Of a stretch of 64,000 nt of DNA, positions 6,987-15,472 are shown piece by piece (the first letter of the stretch is position 1; every line of letters starts with the position of its first letter). The position numbers and the translations under genes were made by a program. The DNA lies in contig NZ_CP051216.1 in assembly GCF_012516435.1 (NCBI RefSeq), forward strand, positions 1,180,001-1,244,000, in the 5' to 3' direction. The DNA comes from Pseudodesulfovibrio sp. zrk46 (GTDB lineage Bacteria; Desulfobacterota; Desulfovibrionia; Desulfovibrionales; Desulfovibrionaceae). The notes beneath the pieces are model-generated. The model was not told the origin of the DNA, did not search any database, and worked only from the letters and a program-made list of their open reading frames with translations.

Positions 6987-9896
6987 ATGAGCCACGGATT
7001 TACTAAGATCAAAGAGCAGGAAATCAAAGAGATGGCGTCCGTCGCCCACGTGTACCGCCACGACAAGACCGGCGCGCGCGTGCTGTCCATCGTCAACGAC
7101 GACGAGAACAAGGTGTTCGGCATCTCGTTCCGCACCCCGCCCGAGGATTCCACGGGTGTGGCCCACATCCTGGAGCATTCCGTGCTCTGCGGTTCCGACA
7201 AGTTCCCCATCAAGGAACCCTTCGTCGAGTTGCTCAAGGGGTCGCTGCAGACCTTTCTGAACGCCCTGACCTTCCCGGACAAGACCTGTTATCCCGTGGC
7301 CTCCGCCAACGCACAGGACTTCTACAACCTCATCGACGTCTATCTGGACGCCGTCTTCCACCCGCGCCTCACGCCCAACACCCTCAAGCAGGAAGGCTGG
7401 CACTACGAGATGGACGGACCGGACAAGCCCGTCACCTACAAGGGCGTTGTCTACAATGAGATGAAGGGCGCGTACTCCTCGCCCGACTCCCTGCTCTACG
7501 AGCACTCCCAGCAGTCCCTGTTCCCGGACAACACCTATGGCAAGGATTCCGGCGGCGATCCCTTTGAGATCCCGAGCCTGACCTTTGACCAGTTCATGAA
7601 ATTTCACGAGGACCACTACCACCCGTCCAACGCCTATGCCTATTTCTACGGCGACGACGATCCGGAGAAACGTCTCGAAATCCTCGACAAGGTCTTCTCC
7701 GAATACGAGAAGATCGACGTGGCCAAGACCCGCATCCCCCTGCAGGAGCGCTTCACCGAGGCCAAGGAAGTACGCAAGCCGTACCCCGCCTCCGAGCGTC
7801 TGGCCAAGGGCATGTTCACGGTCAACTGGCTGCTGGCCGAGACCTCGGACGCCAATCTGAATCTGGCCCTGCACATTCTGGAGCACATCCTCATCGGCCT
7901 GCCCTCTTCCCCGTTGAAGAAGGCCCTCATGGACTCCGGTCTGGGCGACGACCTCGCCGGCGTCGGTCTGGAAGCGGACATGCGCCAGATGTTCTTCTCC
8001 ATCGGTCTCAAGGGTGTGCATCCGTCCAACGCCATCAAGGTGGAGTCCATCATCTTCAACACCGTCAAGGAACTGGTGGAAAACGGCATTGACGCCCGCG
8101 ACATCGACGCGGCCATCAACTCCGTAGAGTTCTCCCTGCGCGAGAACAACACCGGCACCTACCCCCGCGGTCTCTCCCTGATGTTCCAGGCCCTGTCCAC
8201 CTGGCTCTACGATGATGACGGCGTGGAGGGCGATCCCCTGCTCCTGCTGCCGTTCGAAGAGCCCCTCAACAACATCAAGGGCTGGATCGCCAACGGCGAC
8301 AAGATTTTCGAGGAACTGCTGGCCCGCCTGCTGCTCCACAACCCGCACCGCACCACCGTGCTGCTGGAGCCGGATCAGCAGATGTCCATGCGCCTTGCCC
8401 GCAAGGAGGCCAACCGTCTCCAGAAGGTCAAAGACATGCTCACCCCCGAGCAGGTCGAACAGGTCATCGCCGATGCCGAAGAGCTCAACCGCCTGCAGGC
8501 CGAGCCCGACACCGAAGAGGCGCTGGCCACCATCCCGCGCCTGTCCGTGACCGACCTGCCCAAGGAGAACCGCACTATCCCCACGGAAGAGCGCGAAGTC
8601 TCCGGCGCACCGCTGCTGTTCCACGACCTTGCCACCAACGGCATCGCCTATGTTGATCTCGGTTTCGACCTGTCGGTCCTGCCCGATGAGCTCGTCCCCT
8701 ACGTGGGCGTGTTCGGTCGCGCCCTGACCGAGTCCGGCACCGACAAGCGCAACTTCGTGGACCTGTCCCAGTGGATCGCCCAAACCTCGGGCGGCATCTG
8801 GTCCCAACCGTTCGCCTCCCCGGTCCTCGGCTCCACCGAAGCGGCCTCCCGCCTCTTCCTGCGTGCCAAGGCCACGGGTGACAAGATCAGCGAGACCGCT
8901 GAAATCATCACCGAGATTCTGACCTCGGCCAAGCTCGACAACAAGGAGCGTCTGGGCCAGATCGTGTCCGAGGCTCGCGCCCGCGCCGAGCAGCGTCTGG
9001 TGCCCTCCGGCCATCAGGTGGTTGCCACGCGTCTGCGAGCCCAGACCCACGCGGCCCACGCCATGGAAGAGGCCATGACCGGCCTGTCCAACATCGAATT
9101 CCTGCGCGAGCTCGAAGGCCGCATTCAGGACGATTTCCGATCCGTTGCCAAGGATCTGGAGAAGATGCGCACCCTGCTCCTCTCCCGCACCGGGCTCATT
9201 TGCAACGCCACCATGGACGCTGATCTCTTCGCCGCCGTGGAGCCGGAGATCGCCTCCATTGTTTCGGCCCTGCCCGAGACTGACGCCGCCTCCGTGGCCC
9301 GCTCGCCGCTGTCCTTCAACAACCGCGAAGGTCTCGCCATCCCGGCGCAGGTCAACTACGTGGGCAAGGGCGTGTCCCTCGCAGCCCACGACTTCCCGCT
9401 CACCGGCGCGGCCATGGTGGTCAACAAGCTCATCCGCACCGGCTATCTCTGGGAAAAAGTCCGCGTGCAGGGCGGTGCCTACGGCGCGTTCTGCCTCATG
9501 GATCGTCTGGCCGGAGCCCTCGCCATGGTCTCCTACCGCGACCCCAACGTGGCCGCCACTGTCGAAGCCTTTGACGCCTGCGCCGACTATCTCGAGAACA
9601 TCTCTCTTTCCAAGGATGAACTCGAAAAGTCCATCATCGGCGCAATCGGCGAGATCGACACCTATCAGCTGCCCGACGCCAAGGGTTTCACCGCCCTGGC
9701 CCGTCATCTGACCAATCAGGACGACGCCTATCTGCAGGAAGTGCGCGATCAGGCCCTCGCCGCCACCGAGCAGGATTTCCGCTCCTTTGCCGAGGCCATC
9801 CGCATCAATGCCGAGAACGGCCACATCTGCGTGCTCGGCGATTCCCTCGCCATGGAGAACGCCGGTCTCGATCTGGATATCAAGCAGGTTCTGTAA
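6987..9896 (+). CDS. M16C metallopeptidase, presequence-protease (PreP) type
   Basis: This 969-residue protein has the two-halved clamshell layout of insulinase-family proteases. The inverted zinc motif HILEH (residues about 53-57) is followed by SVLCGSDKFP and EPFVELLKGS, as in PreP/Cym1 proteins. The more distal zinc ligand lies in VVYNEMKGAYSSPDSLLYEHSQ. No signal peptide is visible, so it is probably cytosolic and degrades small unstructured peptides. The ATG has GAGGAAG 7 nt upstream. It is a single-gene unit with a strong terminator directly after it. Codon use is the high-GC style of the host core genome. Confidence 0.93.
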   Translation: MSHGFTKIKEQEIKEMASVAHVYRHDKTGARVLSIVNDDENKVFGISFRTPPEDSTGVAHILEHSVLCGSDKFPIKEPFVELLKGSLQTFLNALTFPDKTCYPVASANAQDFYNLIDVYLDAVFHPRLTPNTLKQEGWHYEMDGPDKPVTYKGVVYNEMKGAYSSPDSLLYEHSQQSLFPDNTYGKDSGGDPFEIPSLTFDQFMKFHEDHYHPSNAYAYFYGDDDPEKRLEILDKVFSEYEKIDVAKTRIPLQERFTEAKEVRKPYPASERLAKGMFTVNWLLAETSDANLNLALHILEHILIGLPSSPLKKALMDSGLGDDLAGVGLEADMRQMFFSIGLKGVHPSNAIKVESIIFNTVKELVENGIDARDIDAAINSVEFSLRENNTGTYPRGLSLMFQALSTWLYDDDGVEGDPLLLLPFEEPLNNIKGWIANGDKIFEELLARLLLHNPHRTTVLLEPDQQMSMRLARKEANRLQKVKDMLTPEQVEQVIADAEELNRLQAEPDTEEALATIPRLSVTDLPKENRTIPTEEREVSGAPLLFHDLATNGIAYVDLGFDLSVLPDELVPYVGVFGRALTESGTDKRNFVDLSQWIAQTSGGIWSQPFASPVLGSTEAASRLFLRAKATGDKISETAEIITEILTSAKLDNKERLGQIVSEARARAEQRLVPSGHQVVATRLRAQTHAAHAMEEAMTGLSNIEFLRELEGRIQDDFRSVAKDLEKMRTLLLSRTGLICNATMDADLFAAVEPEIASIVSALPETDAASVARSPLSFNNREGLAIPAQVNYVGKGVSLAAHDFPLTGAAMVVNKLIRTGYLWEKVRVQGGAYGAFCLMDRLAGALAMVSYRDPNVAATVEAFDACADYLENISLSKDELEKSIIGAIGEIDTYQLPDAKGFTALARHLTNQDDAYLQEVRDQALAATEQDFRSFAEAIRINAENGHICVLGDSLAMENAGLDLDIKQVL

Positions 9897-9915
9897 GGCT
9901 GACCCAACGTCATTA

Positions 9916-9952
9916 ATAAAGGCCGGGCATCACATGATGCCCGGCCTTTTTG
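9916..9952 (+). terminator. Terminator after the M16 protease
   Basis: A 14-bp stem built on AAAGGCCGGGCATC and its complement, with an ACAT loop, is followed by a run of Ts at about 9947-9951. Confidence 0.9.
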
Positions 9953-10046
9953 TTTGCTCACTTCGCTCGGGGATGTCGGCCATAACCTGCTCAGCCTTTT
10001 ACGATCTAGAAAGTCTTTCGCTTCAACCTCTTTCGTAGAAACAGTA

Positions 10047-10547
10047 TCACTTAGGCCAATATGCTGGCGAAACCTCACACTTCATTTCTTTTTGATATGC
10101 TGCCAATTTAGTTATGGGAGACTCAATGGTTACATCAAGTGTGATTGATTCGTGACCTTCAAAAGGAAGGTCAAAGGTAAATAAGGCAATGTCACAGTGG
10201 TCGTCATTCATTCCGCTTATCGGATTGGATGGAAAGGATACGGCCTTGGACATAAGCTCGACGCCCTCTGCTCGAAAAGTATACCGAATTGAGCCATCCA
10301 AACCAGAGAAGAACTCTGGCATGACACTTTCACAGGGAAAAGTGATGAAAAAGCCATGACGAACATCATAGGAAGGTTTCAGTTCAGCATGGATAGTGCT
10401 GCCCGACTGCAATACGTTAATATTCCCTGTGTATATTGGCCGATAGAACGAATCTGTATTGAACCACACTGCAAGTTCATTTCTGTTGGCATTCGCCCAG
10501 TATCCAAGCGCAATAATTATGAAGAGTAGAAAGAGAATCTTTTTCAT
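10047..10547 (-). CDS. Exported or membrane-anchored protein of unknown function
   Basis: The 166-residue product starts MKKILFLLFIIIALGYW, a basic N-terminus plus a hydrophobic stretch that works as a signal peptide or anchor; there is no lipobox. The rest is beta-rich with three cysteines and no motif I recognise. The gene is clearly more AT-rich than the flanking protease and glnA. It lies downstream of an orphan RHS tail and a small membrane protein on the same strand, so an immunity or accessory role for a polymorphic toxin locus is possible but unproven. Confidence 0.7.
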   Translation of the reverse strand: MKKILFLLFIIIALGYWANANRNELAVWFNTDSFYRPIYTGNINVLQSGSTIHAELKPSYDVRHGFFITFPCESVMPEFFSGLDGSIRYTFRAEGVELMSKAVSFPSNPISGMNDDHCDIALFTFDLPFEGHESITLDVTIESPITKLAAYQKEMKCEVSPAYWPK

Positions 10548-10756
10548 GGTTCACCATTGATGGCAGGCTAGCTGCCCACCATCAAATGAGTTTCAGGTTA
10601 TCTTTGTATGTACGAAAAACCGGAGGCGCTACTGTTTGATTCTCAAATCTTCATCATAACACTCATCAATTCTCCTATTGCGGACTAAAAAGCCCTCCAT
10701 AAGAGTTGAGAAATAATCAGAAAAGCCGCCCGGACCAGTAGGCAAGGCGGCACATA

Positions 10757-10957
10757 TTATTTGTCACTGTTATCTTTTCTGTATGAACGAATAAACCATG
10801 GCACTGCAATAATGAAAACACCTGCTACGATGCTCGCTCTGCTAAAGACTTCAGGATAAAGAATTGGGACTCCAAAGTGAGCTAAATCTGTTTTACCAAG
10901 ATCTGATAAACCACCAAGGATTAACAACATGCCTAATACAATTTCACCAATCTTCAT
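10757..10957 (-). CDS. Small two-helix membrane protein next to the RHS tail
   Basis: I chose the ATG at 10957 (66 residues, MKIGEIVLGML...), placed 2 nt after the stop of the RHS fragment with AAGAG 5 nt upstream. An ATG 27 nt earlier, overlapping the RHS gene, is the alternative. Two hydrophobic segments (about 5-20 and 41-56) predict a hairpin in the inner membrane with a charged C-terminal tail. Tight coupling to an RHS C-terminal tip is the usual position of an immunity protein, but nothing in the sequence proves that role. Confidence 0.6.
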   Translation of the reverse strand: MKIGEIVLGMLLILGGLSDLGKTDLAHFGVPILYPEVFSRASIVAGVFIIAVPWFIRSYRKDNSDK

Positions 10958-10959
10958 AT

Positions 10960-11649
10960 TCACTCTTTTTGCTTGTTGTTCCATTTATACTCTTCGTATT
11001 CGTATCTTGAGCGTGAGCCTACGTAGCCCGGTAGAGACGGCGGTGGTGGCCCCGGATCAAACCAACCAGAAGAAAAATCCGCCGCAATCTTCGATCCCGC
11101 CGCCAATTTCTCCGGATGACGCATCACAGTCGCAGCAACTGCTGGAGCTGCTTTTGCTGCTCCGGCAGCTCCAACAATTCCGGTGTTGATACCAATGACT
11201 TTTCCCATAGCATCATGGACGCCTTCGGTGGCTGTGGGCTTGTCATCGCCGTAATCGTCGTCAGTCTTTTCTCCGGCCCAGTCCACAATCTTGGCGGCAC
11301 CGTATGCCCCCGTTGCGCCAAGAGCAGTTGCTCCTGCCATTCCTGCCGCAAAAGGCAAGAGGAAAACGAACAACCCCAACGGATCAACTCCGTTCACTGG
11401 ATCATCCAGACAATACCCGTACCAGTCCTCGTCACCACCAGCGTCGCCCATGGGGTCGGGGGCGGTCCAGCGGCCAGTGAACGGGTCGTAGTCGCGCCAG
11501 CCGAAGCGGACGAGGCCAAGGTCCCGATCGTGAAGGCCACCTGCAAAGCCGAGGGGGATTCGGATGGCAGGATTGGTGTCGAGCAGGACATTGCCAAACG
11601 GGTCGTACCGGATTTCCTTTATCACGGTGTTTGAGTCGTCGGCAACCAT
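10960..11649 (-). pseudogene. Orphan RHS C-terminal fragment (core end plus variable tip)
   Basis: The 229-residue frame begins inside the RHS-associated core: EIRYDPFGNVL, then GLHDRDLGLVRFGWRDYDP, TGRWTAPDP and the closing NGVDPLGL at about residue 93. After that comes a glycine/alanine-rich hydrophobic region and a polar tip of about 100 residues, where RHS and YD-repeat proteins carry their toxin. A stop codon lies directly before the first ATG, no ribosome binding site is seen, and the thousand-residue cage that should precede is absent. It is therefore a displaced tip or remnant rather than a full toxin. The tip matches no toxin family I recognise. Confidence 0.75.
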
Positions 11650-11756
11650 CTAACACGTTCAACCAGCCGAAATACAAATGAAAGTTAACCCCAAACATCT
11701 CACTAGAAACACCAACCCATCGCACACCCCCAGCCGCCGGAGGCAGCCGTGCAGCG

Positions 11757-11800
11757 GCAAAAAAAACGGCCCCTGTCAGCGTCAGCTGGCAAGGGCCGTT
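11757..11800 (-). terminator. Terminator after glnA
   Basis: The hairpin pairs AACGGCCC (11765-11772) with GGGCCGTT (11793-11800), with additional inner pairs. On the minus strand it is followed by eight Ts (complement of 11759-11766). Confidence 0.85.
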
Positions 11801-11822
11801 GAGTGTGTCGTTAAACCGTCGG

Positions 11823-13166
11823 CTACAGGACCGGCAGGTACTTGTCGAGTTCGTACTCGGTAACCTGAGTGCGGTATTCATCCCATTCGGCGAGCTTGTT
11901 TTCCACGAGCGCGGCGTGGAGATGCTCACCGAGCACTTCCTTCATAAACTTGGACTTCTTGAGGTTGATGGCAGCCTCGTACAGGGAGCCGGGCAGGGAC
12001 TTGATCTTGTTCCGCTTGAGCTGACGCTCGTTCATGGAGAAAATATCCTCTTCGACCGGCTCGGGCAGCTCGTAGCCCTCTTCCATGCCCTTGAGTCCGG
12101 CGGCGAGCTGGACGGCAAAGCAGAGGTAGGGGTTGGCTGCCGGGTCCGGACAACGGAGCTCCATGCGGGTGGCGTTCTCCTTGCCGGGCTTATACATGGG
12201 CACACGGACAAGGGCGGAACGGTTGCGGCGCGCCCAGGCGATGTAGACCGGGGCCTCGTAACCGGGCACCAAACGCTTGTAGGAGTTCACCCACTGGTTG
12301 GTGACGGCCACGAATTCCGGGGCGTGTTTCAGGATACCGGCGATGTAGGACTTGCCCTCTGCGGACAGATGGAACTCATCGGAGGCATCGTAAAAGACGT
12401 TCTTGCCGTTCTTGAAAAGGGACTGGTGCACGTGCATGCCGGAGCCATTTTCACCAAAGATCGGCTTGGGCATAAAGGTGGCGTAGCAACCGTGCTTGCG
12501 AGCGGTCTCTTTGACTACCACGCGGTAGGTCATGGCGGTGTCGGCCATTCTCATGCCTTCCTGATAGCGGAGATCGATCTCGTGCTGGGAAGGAGCGACT
12601 TCGTGGTGCGAGTACTCCACCTGAATGCCCATGGCATCGAGGGCGAAGATGATGTCGCGGCGGATGTTGTTACCGAGATCCAACGGCGGGGCGTCGAAGT
12701 AGCCGCCAGCGTCGAGGCATTCGGTGTCCTGATCATCGGCAAAGAGGAAAAATTCGAGCTCGGGACCAACGTAGAAAGTGTAGCCCTTCTCGGCGGCCTC
12801 GCCCATGACGTTCTTGAGCACGTAGCGGGAATCAGCCTCGAACGGGGTGCCGTCGGGATTCACTACGTCACAGAACATGCGGGCGACAGGGCGCTCGGCC
12901 GGACGCCAGGAGCAGATCTGGAAGGTGGTCGGGTCGGGCATGGCGACCATGTCGGACTCGTCGATACGGCAGAAGCCGAGGATGGAGGAGCCGTCAAAGC
13001 CCATGCCTTCTTCGAAGGAGGCTTCCAGCTCGCTGGGGGTCACCTGAAAGGATTTGAGGTTACCCAGAATGTCGAGGAACCAGTACTGGATGAAGCTGAC
13101 GTCATAGTCTTTGACCGCCCGCATCACGTCGTCGGCGTTCTTGCAGTTGAAAACAGGTATGTTCAT
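11823..13166 (-). CDS. glnA: Glutamine synthetase, type I (GSI-alpha-like)
   Basis: This 447-residue enzyme makes glutamine from glutamate, ammonia and ATP, the entry point of nitrogen assimilation. Family landmarks are GFDGSSILGF near residue 75, the metal-ligand segment GPELEFFLF, SHHEVAPSQHEID, GSGMHVHQSLF and the active-site NRSALVRVP. The length and the sequence around EEDIFSMNE, which lacks the tyrosine of the NLYDLPPEE adenylylation loop, point to the non-adenylylated alpha form. Regulation would then be by feedback or transcription rather than by GlnE. A perfect palindrome lies about 165 bp upstream, and a terminator follows. Confidence 0.95.
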   Translation of the reverse strand: MNIPVFNCKNADDVMRAVKDYDVSFIQYWFLDILGNLKSFQVTPSELEASFEEGMGFDGSSILGFCRIDESDMVAMPDPTTFQICSWRPAERPVARMFCDVVNPDGTPFEADSRYVLKNVMGEAAEKGYTFYVGPELEFFLFADDQDTECLDAGGYFDAPPLDLGNNIRRDIIFALDAMGIQVEYSHHEVAPSQHEIDLRYQEGMRMADTAMTYRVVVKETARKHGCYATFMPKPIFGENGSGMHVHQSLFKNGKNVFYDASDEFHLSAEGKSYIAGILKHAPEFVAVTNQWVNSYKRLVPGYEAPVYIAWARRNRSALVRVPMYKPGKENATRMELRCPDPAANPYLCFAVQLAAGLKGMEEGYELPEPVEEDIFSMNERQLKRNKIKSLPGSLYEAAINLKKSKFMKEVLGEHLHAALVENKLAEWDEYRTQVTEYELDKYLPVL

Positions 13167-13331
13167 GCGAATCCTCCCAAAAAAGGTTTATCGGCAATAG
13201 GTTTTACGCTTTACAGCCACGACAGAAAACATGCTGATGGCTGAATCGGCAAAAATATACATGAGTAGCCAGCCGGGACACAAGAAAAAGAACAAAAAAC
13301 ACACCAATAAATAACATTATTGGCAATATCT

Positions 13332-13347
13332 TGCCGAAATTTCGGCA
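13332..13347. promoter_or_regulatory. 16-bp perfect palindrome upstream of glnA
   Basis: TGCCGAAATTTCGGCA is its own reverse complement and lies in the 256-bp gap between glnA (minus) and the convergent end of the radical SAM gene. It looks like a dimeric operator. A related CGAAATTTCG core recurs at about 39198-39207, upstream of the TIGR01777 epimerase gene. The regulator is unknown. Confidence 0.45.
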
Positions 13348-13422
13348 TATCCGTGTTCACTCCGACTAAATTTTATGCCGATCCGCAGGATTGGTGAGTG
13401 ATCCACCCTTCTTTGGCAACCG

Positions 13423-14358
13423 CTATCGCAGAAACCGGGCAAAAAAGCTGCGCGATCGCACATCCAGACGAGTCAGTCCGAATTCATCTGCCTCGGCCAG
13501 CGCGGCATCGTATTCATCGCGGGTCAGCATACGATCAATGGGCGGCATGGCCACGGCCTCGGCGCAGGGATGATACTGGTCCATCATATTGAGGTAGGTG
13601 TTGCGGGAAATGTCCGCCAGAAACTTCATCCAGTGGGCAGTACCTGCCACATCCTCGGGCATGACAAGATGCCGCACCAGCAGCCCGCGCTCGGCAATGC
13701 CACTCTCATCAACGATCAAATCGCCCACCTGACGGTGCATCTCGCGCACGGCGGCACGGGCGTGGTCGGGATAATCGGCGGCCCGCAGGAACTTGGTCGC
13801 GTGTTTGGAGTCCCACATCTTGATATCGGGCATGTAGATGTCCACCACCCCGTCCAGCAGGGCGAGGGAGTCGAGGCTGTCATAGGAGCTGGTGTTGTAG
13901 ACCAGCGGCACGGTCAGGCCGTACTCGATGGCAATGGGCAGGGCTTCGAGGATCTGCGCCACCACATGGGACGGCGTCACGAAGTTGATGTTGTGGCAGC
14001 CCTGTTTCTGGAGGGAAAGCATGACCCCGGCCAGTTCGTCGGGATCGGCCTCCAGCCCGGCAGTGGGGTCGGAGCTTATGTCGTGATTCTGGCAGAAACG
14101 GCAACCGAGGTTGCATCCGGCAAAGAAAATGGTGCCCGAGCCGTGTTCGCCCACCAGCGGGTCTTCCTCGCCGAAATGGGCATTGTAGCTGGCCACCACG
14201 GATTTTCGGCCCACGCCGCAGAAGCCGCGCTCGTCATTCAGGCGGTCCACGCCGCAAGAGCGCGGACACATGCGGCACTCTCCCAAGCGGGCGAGTGCCG
14301 TTTTGATGCGCCCGGCGAGTTCGCCGGCTTCATGGAGGACAAGGTACGCCGGTTTCAC
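13423..14358 (-). CDS. PflX-type radical SAM protein (pyruvate-formate-lyase activase homologue)
   Basis: The 311-residue protein has an N-terminal cysteine cluster (CRMCPRSCGVDR...GFCGVG, residues about 28-50) typical of the PflX/AmmeMemoRadiSam class. The SAM-cluster motif CNLGCRFC is at about 80-87 in FFAGCNLGCRFCQN. The family cleaves S-adenosylmethionine to start radical chemistry; its substrate is not known. It lies 21 bp downstream of the uspA-like gene on the same strand, so the two are probably co-transcribed. No matching glycyl-radical enzyme is nearby. Confidence 0.9.
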   Translation of the reverse strand: MKPAYLVLHEAGELAGRIKTALARLGECRMCPRSCGVDRLNDERGFCGVGRKSVVASYNAHFGEEDPLVGEHGSGTIFFAGCNLGCRFCQNHDISSDPTAGLEADPDELAGVMLSLQKQGCHNINFVTPSHVVAQILEALPIAIEYGLTVPLVYNTSSYDSLDSLALLDGVVDIYMPDIKMWDSKHATKFLRAADYPDHARAAVREMHRQVGDLIVDESGIAERGLLVRHLVMPEDVAGTAHWMKFLADISRNTYLNMMDQYHPCAEAVAMPPIDRMLTRDEYDAALAEADEFGLTRLDVRSRSFFARFLR

Positions 14359-14379
14359 TTGCGCGGCAGTCCCTGTTCC

Positions 14380-14802
14380 CTACTTCACTACCAGGACGGG
14401 CAGGTCGGTGGAATGGAGCACCTTGTGCGTTGCGGAGCCGAGGATAAGCCCTTCAAGATCGGACTTGCCCTTGGAGCCCATGACGATCAGGTCGCACTTC
14501 TCCACATCGGCCACGTTGCAGACGACCTCACCCACGTCGCCGCCGATGATCAACTCCAGATAATCCACGGCGGCGTCATCGAGCTTGGTGCGGTAATGCT
14601 GCACTACGGCCTCGGCGCCCTTGGTCAGGTATTGGAGCAGCTCATCAGCGTTGGGCTGGCCCAGCCCGGTGGGAACGGCGCGACGCACGTGCAGCAGCAC
14701 CACAGACGCTTCATTGTCGTGGGCGATACCAATGGCCATCTCGGCCGCTGCGTCGGAATGGGCGGACCCATCAACAGGCAGGAGAATCTTCTTCACATTC
14801 AT
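14380..14802 (-). CDS. Universal stress protein, UspA family (ATP-binding type)
   Basis: The single-domain 140-residue Usp begins MNVKKILLPVDGS and ends with the ATP-binding signature G-x2-G-x9-GS (VMGSKGKSDLEGLILGSATHK) and the final VLVVK strand. Such proteins form dimers and modulate stress survival. It is followed at 21 bp by the PflX-type gene and preceded at about 60 bp by the glycan-initiating transferase, all on the minus strand. A GGAGGTC-like ribosome binding site lies upstream. Confidence 0.92.
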   Translation of the reverse strand: MNVKKILLPVDGSAHSDAAAEMAIGIAHDNEASVVLLHVRRAVPTGLGQPNADELLQYLTKGAEAVVQHYRTKLDDAAVDYLELIIGGDVGEVVCNVADVEKCDLIVMGSKGKSDLEGLILGSATHKVLHSTDLPVLVVK

Positions 14803-14863
14803 GCTGGACCTCCTTTTGGCCGCTTGGCGAACGATCCGCCATCAGGGCATTGCCCTGCGCAGC

Positions 14864-15472
14864 CTATCTCGGATCATCCTCGGACTCGCTGCCCATGAAT
14901 TCCTCCATGGTGGCGTGTCCGGGCTGGCAGACGTCTTCGCGTCGAAACACGGAGCCGACTGTCATCCAGAGGATTTTCAAGTCAAGTATAACCGATTGAT
15001 TGTCTATATACCAGACATCCAGCTCAAATTTATCATCCCATGAGATGGCGTTGCGGCCATTAACCTGCGCCCAGCCAGTGATACCGGGGCGCATTTCGTG
15101 CCGCCGAGCCTGCCTCGGGGTGTAGCGATCAAGGTACTGCATGAGCAGCGGACGCGGCCCTACCAGCGACATCTCGCCCTTGAGCACATTCCAGAGTTCG
15201 GGCAGCTCATCCAGCGAGGTAGAACGAAGCAGTCGCCCGAACTTTGTCAGGCGATCACAGTCCGGCAAAGGCTTGCCGTCCGGCCCCACGGCGTCCTTCA
15301 TGGTGCGGAATTTGATGATCTCGAAGGGCTTGCCGTGCAGACCCGGGCGCGTCTGCCGGAACAATACCGGACCGCCCAGCTTGATGCGCACCAGCAGGGC
15401 CACCAGCAGGATTACGGGCCACAGCAGCGACAGCGCGGTGAGGGTGACGACGAGGTCGAAGAGCCGCTTCAT
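14864..15472 (-). CDS. Polyprenyl-phosphate phosphoglycosyl transferase (PglC/WcaJ C-terminal type)
   Basis: The 202-residue monotopic enzyme starts glycan assembly by moving a phospho-sugar from a UDP-sugar to undecaprenyl phosphate at the inner membrane. It has the N-terminal re-entrant hydrophobic helix (about 5-27), FEIIKFRTM, the catalytic D-E dyad in LRSTSLDELPELWNVLKG, SLVGPRPL and RPGITGWAQVNGRN. Its short length matches PglC rather than the long WbaP/WcaJ forms. It overlaps the upstream glycosyltransferase gene by 4 bp, so the two steps are coupled. The sugar identity cannot be read. Confidence 0.93.
   Translation of the reverse strand: MKRLFDLVVTLTALSLLWPVILLVALLVRIKLGGPVLFRQTRPGLHGKPFEIIKFRTMKDAVGPDGKPLPDCDRLTKFGRLLRSTSLDELPELWNVLKGEMSLVGPRPLLMQYLDRYTPRQARRHEMRPGITGWAQVNGRNAISWDDKFELDVWYIDNQSVILDLKILWMTVGSVFRREDVCQPGHATMEEFMGSESEDDPR

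Noticed and set aside
6954-9824. A 956-codon open frame antisense to the M16 protease gene
   Set aside because: It mirrors a GC-rich coding gene, has a repetitive G/V/E/H composition typical of antisense frames, no ribosome binding site and no recognisable domain.
11799-13244. A 481-codon frame antisense to glnA
   Set aside because: Shadow of glutamine synthetase; composition and lack of start signal argue against a gene.
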